From: J029 sp964482495 | GTDB lineage: Bacteria; Planctomycetota; UBA1135 | Direction: 5' to 3' | Assembly: GCA_964482495.1 (NCBI GenBank) | Contig: CAYZXS010000024.1 | Span: 1 to 59,736, forward strand | Length of the DNA stretch: 59,736 nucleotides | Position numbers and translations under genes: made by a program | Shown here: in pieces, positions 42,157 through 50,466 of the stretch | How the letters are laid out: each line of letters starts with the position of its first letter | Position numbering within the stretch: the stretch's first letter is position 1 | Notes under the pieces: generated by a model | What the model was told of the DNA's origin: nothing | Database searches by the model: none | The model's input: the letters and a program-made list of their open reading frames with translations, nothing else

Positions 42157-43635
42157 CTAGCTCGCGCCCTTCGCCATGAACACGGCGGGGATGGTCATCA
42201 GCAGGATCTTCAGGTCGAGCCACAGCGACCACTTGTCGATGTACTCGAGGTCCAGCTTGACCCACTCGTCGAAGTCCGAGATCTCGTTGCGGCCGCTCAC
42301 CTGCCACAGGCCGGTGATGCCGGGCTTCACGCTCAAGCGCCGCTTCTGGTTGCGCTCGTACATGTCGACCTCGCTCGGGATCGGCGGCCGCGGGCCGACC
42401 AGGCTCATGTTGCCCTTGAGCACGTTGAAGACCTGGGGCAGCTCGTCGACGCTGAACTTGCGCAGGAAGGCGCCGACCGGCGTGATGCGCGGGTCCCGCT
42501 TCATCTTGAAGACCGGGCCGCCCATCTCGTTGTGCTTCTCCAGCTCCTCCCGCAGCGCCTCGGCGTTGGGCACCATGGTCCGGAACTTGTAGCAGGTGAA
42601 GAGCCGGCCGTTGAGGCCGACCCGCTCCTGCCGGAACAGCACGCCGCCGCCGTTGCGCTCCATCAGCAGCAGGATCGAGACCACGATCATCAGCGGCGCC
42701 GCGGCGACCAGGACCATGGCGGCGCAGGTGGCGTCGATCATGCGCTTGACCACCCGGGCGATGTCGGTCATCGGCGAGTGGGTGGCCGAGACGGTGGTCA
42801 GGCCCTCGAAGTTGTCGAAGCCCCAGCGCACGCCCGGGAAGAAGTTCTGGGGCATGCAGTAGCGCATCGCCACGCCCTGCTCGGCGGCGGCCGAGGTCAG
42901 GTCGTAGGTGGCGCCGCTCTCGTCGGGCAGGCCGTCGACCCAGATCTCGTCGATCGGCTCGGTGTCCAGGAACTCGACCAGCTGCTCGCGCGCCAGCACC
43001 GGCGGGTCGCCGGGCAGGTCCTCGCCGCTCCAGGTCGGCTGCTTGTCGGTCGGCGGGTAGACCACCGCCATGACCCGGAAGCCCCAGTAGTCGTGGGCCA
43101 GGATCCGCCGCAGCAGCGCCGCGGGGTCGCGGCGGGCGCTCGCGACCACCACCAGGTGGCGGTAGTTGTAGCCCTTGCGGCGGACCATCCGCGCGGCCGA
43201 GCGGATCATCAACCGGGCGCCGACGGCCAGGGTGGCGTTGGCGCTCTGGAAGATCATCACCGCGACGACGTTCGCGGCCTGCACCTTGAGGCCGGTCATC
43301 AGCGCCAGCAGGAACAGGAAGCACAGCCCGTTGACCAGCAAGATCCTGCTGCTCTCGTCGATGATCGAGCGCATCCGCTGGCTCTGGTAGAGCCCGGCCA
43401 GCTTGTTGCCCGTCAGGACGACGAACACCGACAGCAAGATCAGGAAGATGTGATAGAGCTCGCTCCGGGTGAAGTCGCCGGCGTCGGCGACGAACCACGA
43501 GCGGAAACGCACTCCCACCGCGTAGGTGAGCAGCAGGAGGCCCGCGTCGAAGTAGACGAGCAGGCGGTGAACGAGAAGGCGGTGTCGTCGAAGCATGGCC
43601 AGCAGGGGAGAGCAAGGCCGCCGACGGGATGCCAC
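42157..43635 (-). CDS. EPS polyprenyl glycosylphosphotransferase (initiating sugar transferase)
   Basis: A 492-residue WbaP/WcaJ-type protein. It transfers a sugar phosphate from a nucleotide-sugar to undecaprenyl phosphate and so starts each EPS repeat unit. Seen: four N-terminal membrane segments, a CoA-binding-like middle domain (YRHLVVVASARRDPAALLRRI), a re-entrant helix (VKRMIDATCAAMVLVAAAPLMIVVSILLL), and the catalytic part RQERVGLNGRLFTCYKFRTMVP, DPRITPVGAFLRKFSVDELPQVFNVLKGNMSLVGPRPP and KPGITGLWQVSGRNEISDFDEWVKLDLEYI. GTG 43635 directly follows the upstream TAA; ATG 43596 is the alternative start. Last gene of the minus-strand pair. Confidence 0.93.
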   Translation of the reverse strand: MASRRRPCSPLLAMLRRHRLLVHRLLVYFDAGLLLLTYAVGVRFRSWFVADAGDFTRSELYHIFLILLSVFVVLTGNKLAGLYQSQRMRSIIDESSRILLVNGLCFLFLLALMTGLKVQAANVVAVMIFQSANATLAVGARLMIRSAARMVRRKGYNYRHLVVVASARRDPAALLRRILAHDYWGFRVMAVVYPPTDKQPTWSGEDLPGDPPVLAREQLVEFLDTEPIDEIWVDGLPDESGATYDLTSAAAEQGVAMRYCMPQNFFPGVRWGFDNFEGLTTVSATHSPMTDIARVVKRMIDATCAAMVLVAAAPLMIVVSILLLMERNGGGVLFRQERVGLNGRLFTCYKFRTMVPNAEALREELEKHNEMGGPVFKMKRDPRITPVGAFLRKFSVDELPQVFNVLKGNMSLVGPRPPIPSEVDMYERNQKRRLSVKPGITGLWQVSGRNEISDFDEWVKLDLEYIDKWSLWLDLKILLMTIPAVFMAKGAS

Positions 43636-44823
43636 TTAGGCGATCCGAGGGGGTGGATCCCAGTATAGCCTGCTGGGAATGCCCGCCCCCTCCGCCAGCG
43701 AGAGGAACAGCTCTTCTCGATCGCCCACCATGCGCTGTGTGCTGAAGTACTTCTCGACCTTGGCGCGCGCCTCCAGGCCCATCTGGCGGGCCCGAGCGGG
43801 ATCCTTCACCAGTCGGAGAATTCGGTCGGCGAGCGCCTCGTGGTCGCCCTCGGCGATCAGGTAGCCGTTGACGCCCTCCTCCACCTGCTCGTCGATGCTC
43901 CCGACGTCGGTGCAGACCACCGGGCGGCGGGAGGCCATGGCCTCGAGCACTGAATTGGGGAAGGTCTCGACCATGGCGTAGGAGCACAAGACCGAGAGGT
44001 CGGCGGCGGCCAGGATCTCCGGGATGTCGGAGCGGCTGCCGAGGGTCCGGACGGCCTCGTCCAGCCCCATTTCCGCACGCATCTGCTCGATTCTCGGCCG
44101 CTCCGGCCCGTCCCCCACCATCAAGAACCGGGTCTCGGGCACCTCCCGCACCACGAGCTCGGCGGCGCGCAGGAGCAGGTCGTGGGCCTTCTCGATCCGG
44201 AAGGCGGCGACGTGGCTGACCACCGGGGCGTCGGCGGGCAGCTCCAGGGCCTGGCGGGCCTCGACCCGGCCGGCGCCCTGATACCGGTCGAGGTCGACGC
44301 CGTTGTAGATCACCACGACCTTGTCGCGCGGGAAGCCCTCCTCCTCGACCAGGTAGCGGGCGGCGCTCTGAGCCACGGCGACGAAGGCGTCGGTCATGCC
44401 CGCCAGCCAGCGGTTGGGGCGGTCGATGATGCTGCCGCCGTGCGGGTTCTTGGTCGAATGCAGGGTCGAGACGATGCCCCGGACCCCGCTCAGCTTCGCC
44501 GCCAGCCGGCCCCAGAACATCCGGTCGCCGCCGTCGCCGATGGTGCAGACCACCCGGATGCCCTCGCGCTTGATGATCCGCCGCAGCCGCCACAGCACCG
44601 CCACGTCCTTCTTGCTCCGCAGCAGGCCCGAGTAGAGCCGGACGCCGGCGGCCTCGACCTCGGGAGCCAGGGCGCCGGGTTCCTTGAGGCAGACCACCAC
44701 CGGCCGCACCCGCGCCGGATCGGTCTTCTGGACGATCTCCGCCACCTTGCGCTCCATGCCTCCGACCCGGAGATCGGTGAGCACGAAGAGCACGGGGACG
44801 GGCAGGGTGGGTTCGGCGGCCAT
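43636..44823 (-). CDS. Glycosyltransferase family 4 (EPS locus)
   Basis: A 395-residue GT-B glycosyltransferase. Seen: VLFVLTDLRVGGMERKVAEIV (acceptor-domain loop), STLHSTKNPHGG, VIYNGVDLDRYQG, VSHVAAFRIEKAHDLLLRAAELV, LMVGDGPERPRIEQM, and LCSYAMVETFPNSVLEAMASRRPVVCTDVGSIDEQVEEGVNGYL, with the donor-site Glu pair in VETFPNSVLE. It probably adds a sugar to the lipid-linked EPS unit. Its TAA stop is followed at once by the GTG of the initiating sugar transferase. Divergent from the next glycosyltransferase with 45 nt between. Confidence 0.9.
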   Translation of the reverse strand: MAAEPTLPVPVLFVLTDLRVGGMERKVAEIVQKTDPARVRPVVVCLKEPGALAPEVEAAGVRLYSGLLRSKKDVAVLWRLRRIIKREGIRVVCTIGDGGDRMFWGRLAAKLSGVRGIVSTLHSTKNPHGGSIIDRPNRWLAGMTDAFVAVAQSAARYLVEEEGFPRDKVVVIYNGVDLDRYQGAGRVEARQALELPADAPVVSHVAAFRIEKAHDLLLRAAELVVREVPETRFLMVGDGPERPRIEQMRAEMGLDEAVRTLGSRSDIPEILAAADLSVLCSYAMVETFPNSVLEAMASRRPVVCTDVGSIDEQVEEGVNGYLIAEGDHEALADRILRLVKDPARARQMGLEARAKVEKYFSTQRMVGDREELFLSLAEGAGIPSRLYWDPPPRIA

Positions 44824-44837
44824 GCGAGGGTGGTGGC

Positions 44838-44843
44838 TAGACT
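44838..44843 (+). promoter_or_regulatory. TAGACT -10 candidate for the plus-strand glycosyltransferase
   Basis: TAGACT ends 25 nt before ATG 44869, inside the 45-nt divergent gap. No clear -35 is present. Confidence 0.35.
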
Positions 44844-44868
44844 GTCGCCCCCCAGGCTAACGCCGCCC

Positions 44869-46047
44869 ATGGACCGCCAACGCGTCGCCCTCCAGCTCCT
44901 CCCCACCCTCGCCCAGGGCGGCGCCGAGCTGTACGTCTACCGGCTGACCAAGCTGCAACGCGGCGGCCCCTTCGCGCCGGTGGTGTGCTCGATGCTGCGC
45001 AGCGGGCCGACCGAGGCGCTGCTGCGCGAGGCCGAGGTCCCGACCGAGGTCCTGGGCATCGAGCGGGCCTCGATCCGGCGGCCCTGGGCGGCGGCGCGCG
45101 ACTGGCGCCGGATCTACCGCGGCGTGCTCGAGTTGGCGCGGCGGCACCAGGTCGACCTGATCCAGACCCACCTCTCCGACGCCGACTGGATCGGCCTGAT
45201 GGTGGGCCGGAAGCTCGGAATCCCGGTGGCGCTGACCTTCCACTCCTCGAAGCTGATCCCGCCGGAGCGGGACCCGCGCGAGCTGCGGGCGCGGCTGCGC
45301 GTGGGCATGCAATCCCGCTTCTACCGCCGCGCCGACGCCCTGATCGCGGTCGGCTCGGAGGTCCGGGACAGCCTGCTCGAGTTCCCCGGGGTGGTCCCCG
45401 AGCGGGTCCACCTGGTGCCGAGCGCGATCGAGGTGCCGGAGCCGCGCGCGCCCGAGCAGCGCGCCGCGCTGCGGCGCCGCCACGCTGACCTGATCGGCGA
45501 CGCCGACGCCGTGCTCGCCACCGTCGGCCGCGCGGTCGAGAGCAAGGGCCACGACCGCCTGATCCAGGCCATGCCCCGGATCCTCGAGCGCCACCCGCGC
45601 ACCCGGCTCTGGATCATCGGCGACGGCCCGGCGCTGCCCGCGCTGCAGGCGGAGGTCGAGCGGCTGCGGCTGCAGGACCAGGTGCTGCTGCTCGGCGGCC
45701 GCAGCGACGTCGCCGAGCTGCTGCCCTGCGCCGACGTCTACCTGACCGGCACCCACCGCGAGGGCCTGGGGCTGGCGGTGGCCGAGGGCATGGCGGCGCA
45801 GCTGCCCGCGGTCGGCTACCGGGTCACCGGCATCGTCGACATCATCGAGCCCGACGGCAACGGCGTGCTGGTGGAGGACGGCGACCTCGGCGCCTTCGCC
45901 GACGCCGCCTGCGCCCTGCTGGACGACCCCGAGCGCCGCCAGCGGCTCGGCGCCGCCGGCTACCAGACCGCGCTGCGCTTCGACGTCCGCCGCTCGCGGG
46001 AGCAGACCGAGCGGATCTACCAGGAGATGCTCGAGCGGCGCGGCTGA
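44869..46047 (+). CDS. Glycosyltransferase family 4 (EPS locus)
   Basis: A 392-residue GT4 enzyme. Seen: VALQLLPTLAQGGAELYVYRLTKL, QTHLSDADWIGLMVGRKLGIPVALTFHSSKL, VHLVPSAIEVPEP, LATVGRAVESKGHDRLIQAMPRIL, LWIIGDGPALPALQAEV and the donor motif TGTHREGLGLAVAEGMAAQLPAVGYRVTG with its paired Glu residues. ATG 44869 starts at the first conserved strand. It lies between the divergent glycosyltransferase and the convergent flippase gene, and probably extends the EPS repeat unit in the cytoplasm. The linkage cannot be read from the sequence. Confidence 0.9.
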   Translation: MDRQRVALQLLPTLAQGGAELYVYRLTKLQRGGPFAPVVCSMLRSGPTEALLREAEVPTEVLGIERASIRRPWAAARDWRRIYRGVLELARRHQVDLIQTHLSDADWIGLMVGRKLGIPVALTFHSSKLIPPERDPRELRARLRVGMQSRFYRRADALIAVGSEVRDSLLEFPGVVPERVHLVPSAIEVPEPRAPEQRAALRRRHADLIGDADAVLATVGRAVESKGHDRLIQAMPRILERHPRTRLWIIGDGPALPALQAEVERLRLQDQVLLLGGRSDVAELLPCADVYLTGTHREGLGLAVAEGMAAQLPAVGYRVTGIVDIIEPDGNGVLVEDGDLGAFADAACALLDDPERRQRLGAAGYQTALRFDVRRSREQTERIYQEMLERRG

Positions 46048-46081
46048 GCCGCGCAGCCGGGACCGCCAACCTGCCCGGCGA

Positions 46082-47401
46082 TCAGGAGCGCCGGAGGACC
46101 TTCAGGATCCGCCCGACGTCCTCGCGCTTCGGGATCACCAGCTCCCGGACCTTGACCCCGGTCAGGTGGCGGTAGATCACGGCCAGCAGCAGGCCGAAGA
46201 GCGAGTAGCAGACCAGCGAGGCGAAGCCGGCGCCGACGATGCCGTGGCGCGGGATCAGGTAGAAATTGAGCCCGATGTTGACCGCCAGCGCGATCAGGGC
46301 GCTGATCGCGGCGTAGCCCGGGAAGCCGCGGCCGAGCAGGTCGGTGTTGGCGATCTGACCGACGTTGCCGAGGACGATGCCGGGCAGGATCAGGGCCAGG
46401 GGCAGCACCGCGCCGGCGAACTCCTGGCCGAAGATGAACGGCACGAAGGGCCAGGCGAGCAGCGCCGAGACCAGCGCCAACGGCACCGCCACCAGCAGGA
46501 AGCTGCGGGTCACGAGCGGCGTGAGGACGTCGGCCTCCTCCTTGCTCTTGCCCATGATCCGCGGCACCATCGCCCGCTCGACCGAGAAGCCGACGATCTG
46601 GAACATCATGGCCAAGGCCGCGGAGATCGAGTAGATCCCGACCATCTCGGCGTTGCCGAGGTAGCGCACGAGCACGACGTCGAGCCGGAGCAGCAGGTAG
46701 ACCGCGATCGAGGTCGGCATGGCCTTGATGCCGAAGGTGAACGCCTTCCCGGCCAATCCCAGGTCCGGCTTCCACCTCCCGACGACCACGAACATCAACG
46801 CCACCAGGGCGACCGCGTCACCGAGGGCGAATGACAAGGCCCAGGCCTTGACCGCCGCCGAAACCGTGGTGCCGTCCCAGGAGAAGAGCAGCGGGACCAG
46901 GACCGCGAAGCTCCCGGTCTGCACCACCTTGGCGACGTTGGCGGCCAGCACCGCGCGCCGGCCGACCAGGGCGCCGCTCAGGAAGCCCTCCAGCATCAGC
47001 AACGGCAGGCCCAGGATGGCCAGGGAGATCGCCAGGCCGAGGTCGCCGCCGAGGGCCTCCAGGGCCTCGCTTCCTTCCGCCTTGACGAACTGCTCCAGCT
47101 GCGGGAAGGCGGCGAAGAGGCCGGCGCAGAAGATGAGGCCGACCACCAGCGAGAACGCCAGCAGGTTGGCGGTGACCGAGCCGGACTTTGAGGGTTCCTT
47201 GACGATCTGCCTGGTGCAGGCCATCCCGAAGCCCATGTGGGAGACCGCCCGCGCCAGGTCCGGGATCAGGATCACCAGGGCGTGCAGGCCCTTGCCCTCC
47301 GCCCCGAGGCCCCGCGCGACCATGACCCCGCCCACGAATTGCAGACCCACCGCCACGATCTGCAGCGCTGCGCCGCCGAGGCTGTCGCGGAGGAAGCTCA
47401 T
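46082..47401 (-). CDS. Wzx-like lipid-linked oligosaccharide flippase
   Basis: A 439-residue polytopic protein with about 12-14 helices of the MOP/PST flippase type. It begins SFLRDSLGGAALQIVAVGLQFVGGVMVARGLGAEGKGLHALV, a typical start for these proteins, and ends with a basic cytoplasmic tail (REDVGRILKVLRRS). A flippase moves the undecaprenyl-linked EPS unit across the inner membrane. ATG 47401 is chosen over ATG 47458 because family members start at this point, and the extra codons contain a short palindrome. Its neighbours are a GT and, divergently, the export operon. Confidence 0.85.
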   Translation of the reverse strand: MSFLRDSLGGAALQIVAVGLQFVGGVMVARGLGAEGKGLHALVILIPDLARAVSHMGFGMACTRQIVKEPSKSGSVTANLLAFSLVVGLIFCAGLFAAFPQLEQFVKAEGSEALEALGGDLGLAISLAILGLPLLMLEGFLSGALVGRRAVLAANVAKVVQTGSFAVLVPLLFSWDGTTVSAAVKAWALSFALGDAVALVALMFVVVGRWKPDLGLAGKAFTFGIKAMPTSIAVYLLLRLDVVLVRYLGNAEMVGIYSISAALAMMFQIVGFSVERAMVPRIMGKSKEEADVLTPLVTRSFLLVAVPLALVSALLAWPFVPFIFGQEFAGAVLPLALILPGIVLGNVGQIANTDLLGRGFPGYAAISALIALAVNIGLNFYLIPRHGIVGAGFASLVCYSLFGLLLAVIYRHLTGVKVRELVIPKREDVGRILKVLRRS

Positions 47402-47411
47402 CTGGGGAGGG

Positions 47412-47430
47412 GCTCCTGGATTCCAGGAGC
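47412..47430. repeat. Palindrome GCTCCTGG-N3-CCAGGAGC in the flippase leader
   Basis: Perfect 8-bp arms with an ATT spacer, 10 nt upstream of the flippase ATG. It could hide or expose the start region in mRNA, or serve as an operator. Confidence 0.45.
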
Positions 47431-47475
47431 AGGATTCACCGTCTCGAAGCCTAAGCAAGTTTCGCCCGCCGGTCC

Positions 47476-47504
47476 ATGACGAAAACCCGGCGCTCGAATA
47501 GACT
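47476..47504 (+). promoter_or_regulatory. Sigma-70-type promoter for the EPS export/polymerisation operon
   Basis: ATGACG (-35, 4 of 6 consensus), a 17-nt spacer and TAGACT (-10, 4 of 6). It lies 81 nt upstream of the Wza-like start and is the only -35/-10 pair with ideal spacing noticed in the window. Confidence 0.5.
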
Positions 47505-47585
47505 TAGAGGCCCTGGATTCTTGAGCGCCCGCCGGGCTCGTCCCGCGCCGCAACCGGCTTCGGTTTCGCCCAAAGTCTTCGAATC

Positions 47586-48569
47586 GTGAATAAGGCCAAC
47601 GCCTGCCTCGCCACCCTAATTCTCCTGTTGTCCCCGGGTTGCGCGAGCGTGGTCACCCTCAACGCTCCCTTCGAGGGCCCGCCCGCCACGCCGCTCCCTG
47701 CGCCCTATCGGGTATCCCCGGGCGACGGCCTGACCCTGGAGTTCTCCCGGGTCTTCGCGCCGGTCGAGGACTATCGCCTCGGCGTCAACGACCAGCTCTC
47801 GATCCACGTCCAGAAGCGGGACGACCTCCAGCTGGACACCACGATCGCCCCGGACGGCACCATCGCCTTCCACTTCGTGCCCCGCTTCAAGGCCGCCGGG
47901 AAGACCCTGGACGAGGTCCAGAAGGTGCTCCAGGACGGCCTAGTCGCCGCCGGCATCGCCAAGGCGGAGGTCGACGTCTTCCTGCTCGCGGGCGACACCC
48001 TGACCCAGGAATTCATCGACATGCTGCTGCGGAGCCCCACGGGCTCCACCCGGGAGCTGACGGTGAACCGGAACGGGATGATCTCCCTGCCAGGGACCGG
48101 GCAGGTCGAGGTCGCCGGCGCCACCCTCGAGGAGCTCGAGAGCGACCTCAACGCCATGCTCCAGGAGCGGATGCCGAGCCTCCAGGTGATCGTCAACACC
48201 TCCTTCAACGCCGAGGCGATGTACACCGTCGTCGGCGAGGTCGTGCGCCCCGGCACCTTCACCATGGCCGGCGACGTCTCCCTGATCGAGGCGGTCGCCA
48301 ACGCCGGCTGGGAGACCGAGTACGGCGAGCTCAGCCGGGTGCTCCTGATGTCCCGCGGCGACGACGACGTCATCGAAGCCAATCTCTACGACGTCGACGA
48401 TGCCCTGGCCCACGGCAACCCGCTGCCGATGGTCCGCGTCCGCCCGCGGGACGTGGTCGTGATCCTGCGCACCGGCGTCGGCAACACCAACCGGGCGATC
48501 GATCAATACATCCGACGCAACCTGCCGATCAATGTCGGCGTCTCCTATCGCCTGAACACCGGGAACTGA
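47586..48569 (+). CDS. Wza-like polysaccharide export lipoprotein
   Basis: A 327-residue outer-membrane EPS export protein. The signal ends in a lipobox (LLLLSPGCAS), so it should be lipid-anchored. The poly-export region YRLGVNDQLSIHVQKRDDLQLDTTIAPDGTIAFHFVPRFKAAGKTLDEVQKVLQDGL is followed by a second sheet (RNGMISLPGTGQVEVAGATLEELESDLNAML) and an SLBB repeat (YTVVGEVVRPGTFTMAGDVSLIEAVANAGW). GTG start. First gene of the operon that continues with the co-polymerase 3 nt downstream, then polymerase, GNAT and sulfatase-like genes. Confidence 0.92.
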   Translation: MNKANACLATLILLLSPGCASVVTLNAPFEGPPATPLPAPYRVSPGDGLTLEFSRVFAPVEDYRLGVNDQLSIHVQKRDDLQLDTTIAPDGTIAFHFVPRFKAAGKTLDEVQKVLQDGLVAAGIAKAEVDVFLLAGDTLTQEFIDMLLRSPTGSTRELTVNRNGMISLPGTGQVEVAGATLEELESDLNAMLQERMPSLQVIVNTSFNAEAMYTVVGEVVRPGTFTMAGDVSLIEAVANAGWETEYGELSRVLLMSRGDDDVIEANLYDVDDALAHGNPLPMVRVRPRDVVVILRTGVGNTNRAIDQYIRRNLPINVGVSYRLNTGN

Positions 48570-48572
48570 GCC

Positions 48573-50462
48573 ATGACCGCGCCCCCCAACACCGAACGCA
48601 GGACCGACACGCCCCGCCGCGTGATCCGCGCGCTGTTCGAGTTTCGCAAGGCGATGCTCGGCTTCTTCGTGCTGTTCTTCGCCTTCCTGATGATCATCGC
48701 CTACAACTTCCCGCCGATCTGGGAGGTCGAGGGCAAGGTGCTGGTGAAGTCCGGACGCTACAAGGCGCCCACCGGCGTGGCCACGGCGAACACCGCCGCG
48801 CGGCTCGACGCCACCATGGAGGACGTGGTCGGCGAGATGACCATCATGCTGAGCTACCCGGTGCGGCAGCGCACCGCCGAGCGGCTGATGGCCGAGCAGG
48901 GGCTGGAGGAGAAGGAGGCGACCTTCTTCAGCAGCCTGATGGACGGCTTCGACGAATTCTGCTACTCGATCGGCCTGAAGAAGAAGCTCGACCCGAAGGA
49001 AGCCCTGATCCGGCAGCTCGACAACAAGATGGTGGTCGAGATCGAGCCCGGCTCGAACGTCATCAACCTGATCTACCACCACTTCGGCAAGAAGACGGCG
49101 GTCCGGACCATGAACTTCCTGCTCGAGGAGTACCTGGAGCAGCACACGACGATCCACAGCGAGGGCCGGGCCCTCGGCTTCTTCGAGGTCGAGGTCGCCG
49201 CCAAGAAGGCCGAGCTGGACCGGCTCCAGCAGGAGATCACCGACTTCCGGATGAGCCACGACGGCGGCGACCTGACCCAGCAGCGCTCGCTGCTGGTGCA
49301 GGACCTGAACGCCGACCGCCAGGCGCTGCTCTCCCTCGACGCCGTCGACGAGACCGAGGAGAACCTGCTCCAGGCCTCCTCCCTCACCGAGCACCCGGAG
49401 CTGGCCAACTACTACAACCGCCTGCTCGACCTCGAGGCGCAGATCACCCGCTCCGAGGGCATCGACCCCGACGCCGAGGAGCTGGCGCGCCAGCAGTTCG
49501 CCTCCACGAGCCAGAAGCTCCTTGAGCAGATCCAGGCCAAGAAGGCCTTCCTCACCCGCCGGGTCTCCAACCTCGAGGCCGAGGTCAAGGAGGTCGAGAA
49601 GGACCGCGCCTACTACGAGGACCTGCTCTCGCAGCGGTCCGAGGTCGAGGCCACCTACCGGCAGTACACCGCAAAGCAGGAAGAGCAGCGGATCGCCCAG
49701 GCCATGGACGCGGACCAGCTGACCAGCGTCCGGGTGATCCAGCACGCCACCATTCCGGTCAAGCCCTACTTCCCGAACCGCTTCGTGCTGGCGCTGCTGG
49801 GCTTCATCCTCGGCATCCCCGGCGCGATCGCCTTCGCGCTGCTGCGGGCCTACTTCCACGGCCGGGTCTCCACGGTCCAGGACGTCGAGTCCGAGCTCGG
49901 CCTGCCGGTGCTGGCCTCGCTGGCGCGGCTGCCCAACAGCGCCTTCACCTCGGGTCTTCCCGAGCCGGTGATGAAGGGCGCCAAGCTGGTGCTCGCGGCC
50001 ATCGAGCAGGCGGAGGTCAAGACCGTCTGCCTGGCCTCCTCCACAACGGGCGAGGGCGCCGCGACCATGGCCTCGGCGGTCGCCGTCGCGGCCGCGCTCG
50101 ACGGCAAGTCGGTGGTCTTCGCCACGCCCGACGGGGTCGTCAACCCGGCGGTCCAGACCGGGAACGTCACCGTCCTCGACCTCTCCGGCATGGGGGTCGC
50201 CGAGCAGAAGAAGGCGGTCGAAGCGGCCGGCGCCGAGGCCAGCCTGGTGGTCATGTCGGCCCTGCCGCTGGCGGGCGCAGACGGCGGCCTCTACGCCTCC
50301 TCGGCCGAGGCCGCGGTCTTCGTGGTCAGCGGCTCCGGCGTCCACATCGAGGTGGCTCGCCGCGGCCAGTCCATGCTCGACCGCTACTGCGACAAGGTCC
50401 TCGGCGCGGTCCTGACCCAGCGCCGCGACCCGATCCCGCGGCTCCTCTACCGCCGCGTCTGA
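48573..50462 (+). CDS. Wzz/Wzc-like polysaccharide co-polymerase with degenerate kinase domain
   Basis: A 629-residue inner-membrane protein that should set chain length and bridge to the Wza-like channel. Two membrane helices (GFFVLFFAFLMIIAYNFPP; FVLALLGFILGIPGAIAFALL) flank a long coiled-coil periplasmic region (about 50-410). The cytoplasmic C-terminus has the P-loop fold of bacterial tyrosine kinases, but the Walker A segment reads ASSTTGEGAATMA: Ala496 stands where the essential Lys should be. The Walker A' Asp (VVFATPD) and a Tyr cluster are also missing. It is thus likely a pseudokinase. 3 nt after the export gene. Confidence 0.85.
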   Translation: MTAPPNTERRTDTPRRVIRALFEFRKAMLGFFVLFFAFLMIIAYNFPPIWEVEGKVLVKSGRYKAPTGVATANTAARLDATMEDVVGEMTIMLSYPVRQRTAERLMAEQGLEEKEATFFSSLMDGFDEFCYSIGLKKKLDPKEALIRQLDNKMVVEIEPGSNVINLIYHHFGKKTAVRTMNFLLEEYLEQHTTIHSEGRALGFFEVEVAAKKAELDRLQQEITDFRMSHDGGDLTQQRSLLVQDLNADRQALLSLDAVDETEENLLQASSLTEHPELANYYNRLLDLEAQITRSEGIDPDAEELARQQFASTSQKLLEQIQAKKAFLTRRVSNLEAEVKEVEKDRAYYEDLLSQRSEVEATYRQYTAKQEEQRIAQAMDADQLTSVRVIQHATIPVKPYFPNRFVLALLGFILGIPGAIAFALLRAYFHGRVSTVQDVESELGLPVLASLARLPNSAFTSGLPEPVMKGAKLVLAAIEQAEVKTVCLASSTTGEGAATMASAVAVAAALDGKSVVFATPDGVVNPAVQTGNVTVLDLSGMGVAEQKKAVEAAGAEASLVVMSALPLAGADGGLYASSAEAAVFVVSGSGVHIEVARRGQSMLDRYCDKVLGAVLTQRRDPIPRLLYRRV

Positions 50463-50466
50463 CCCC

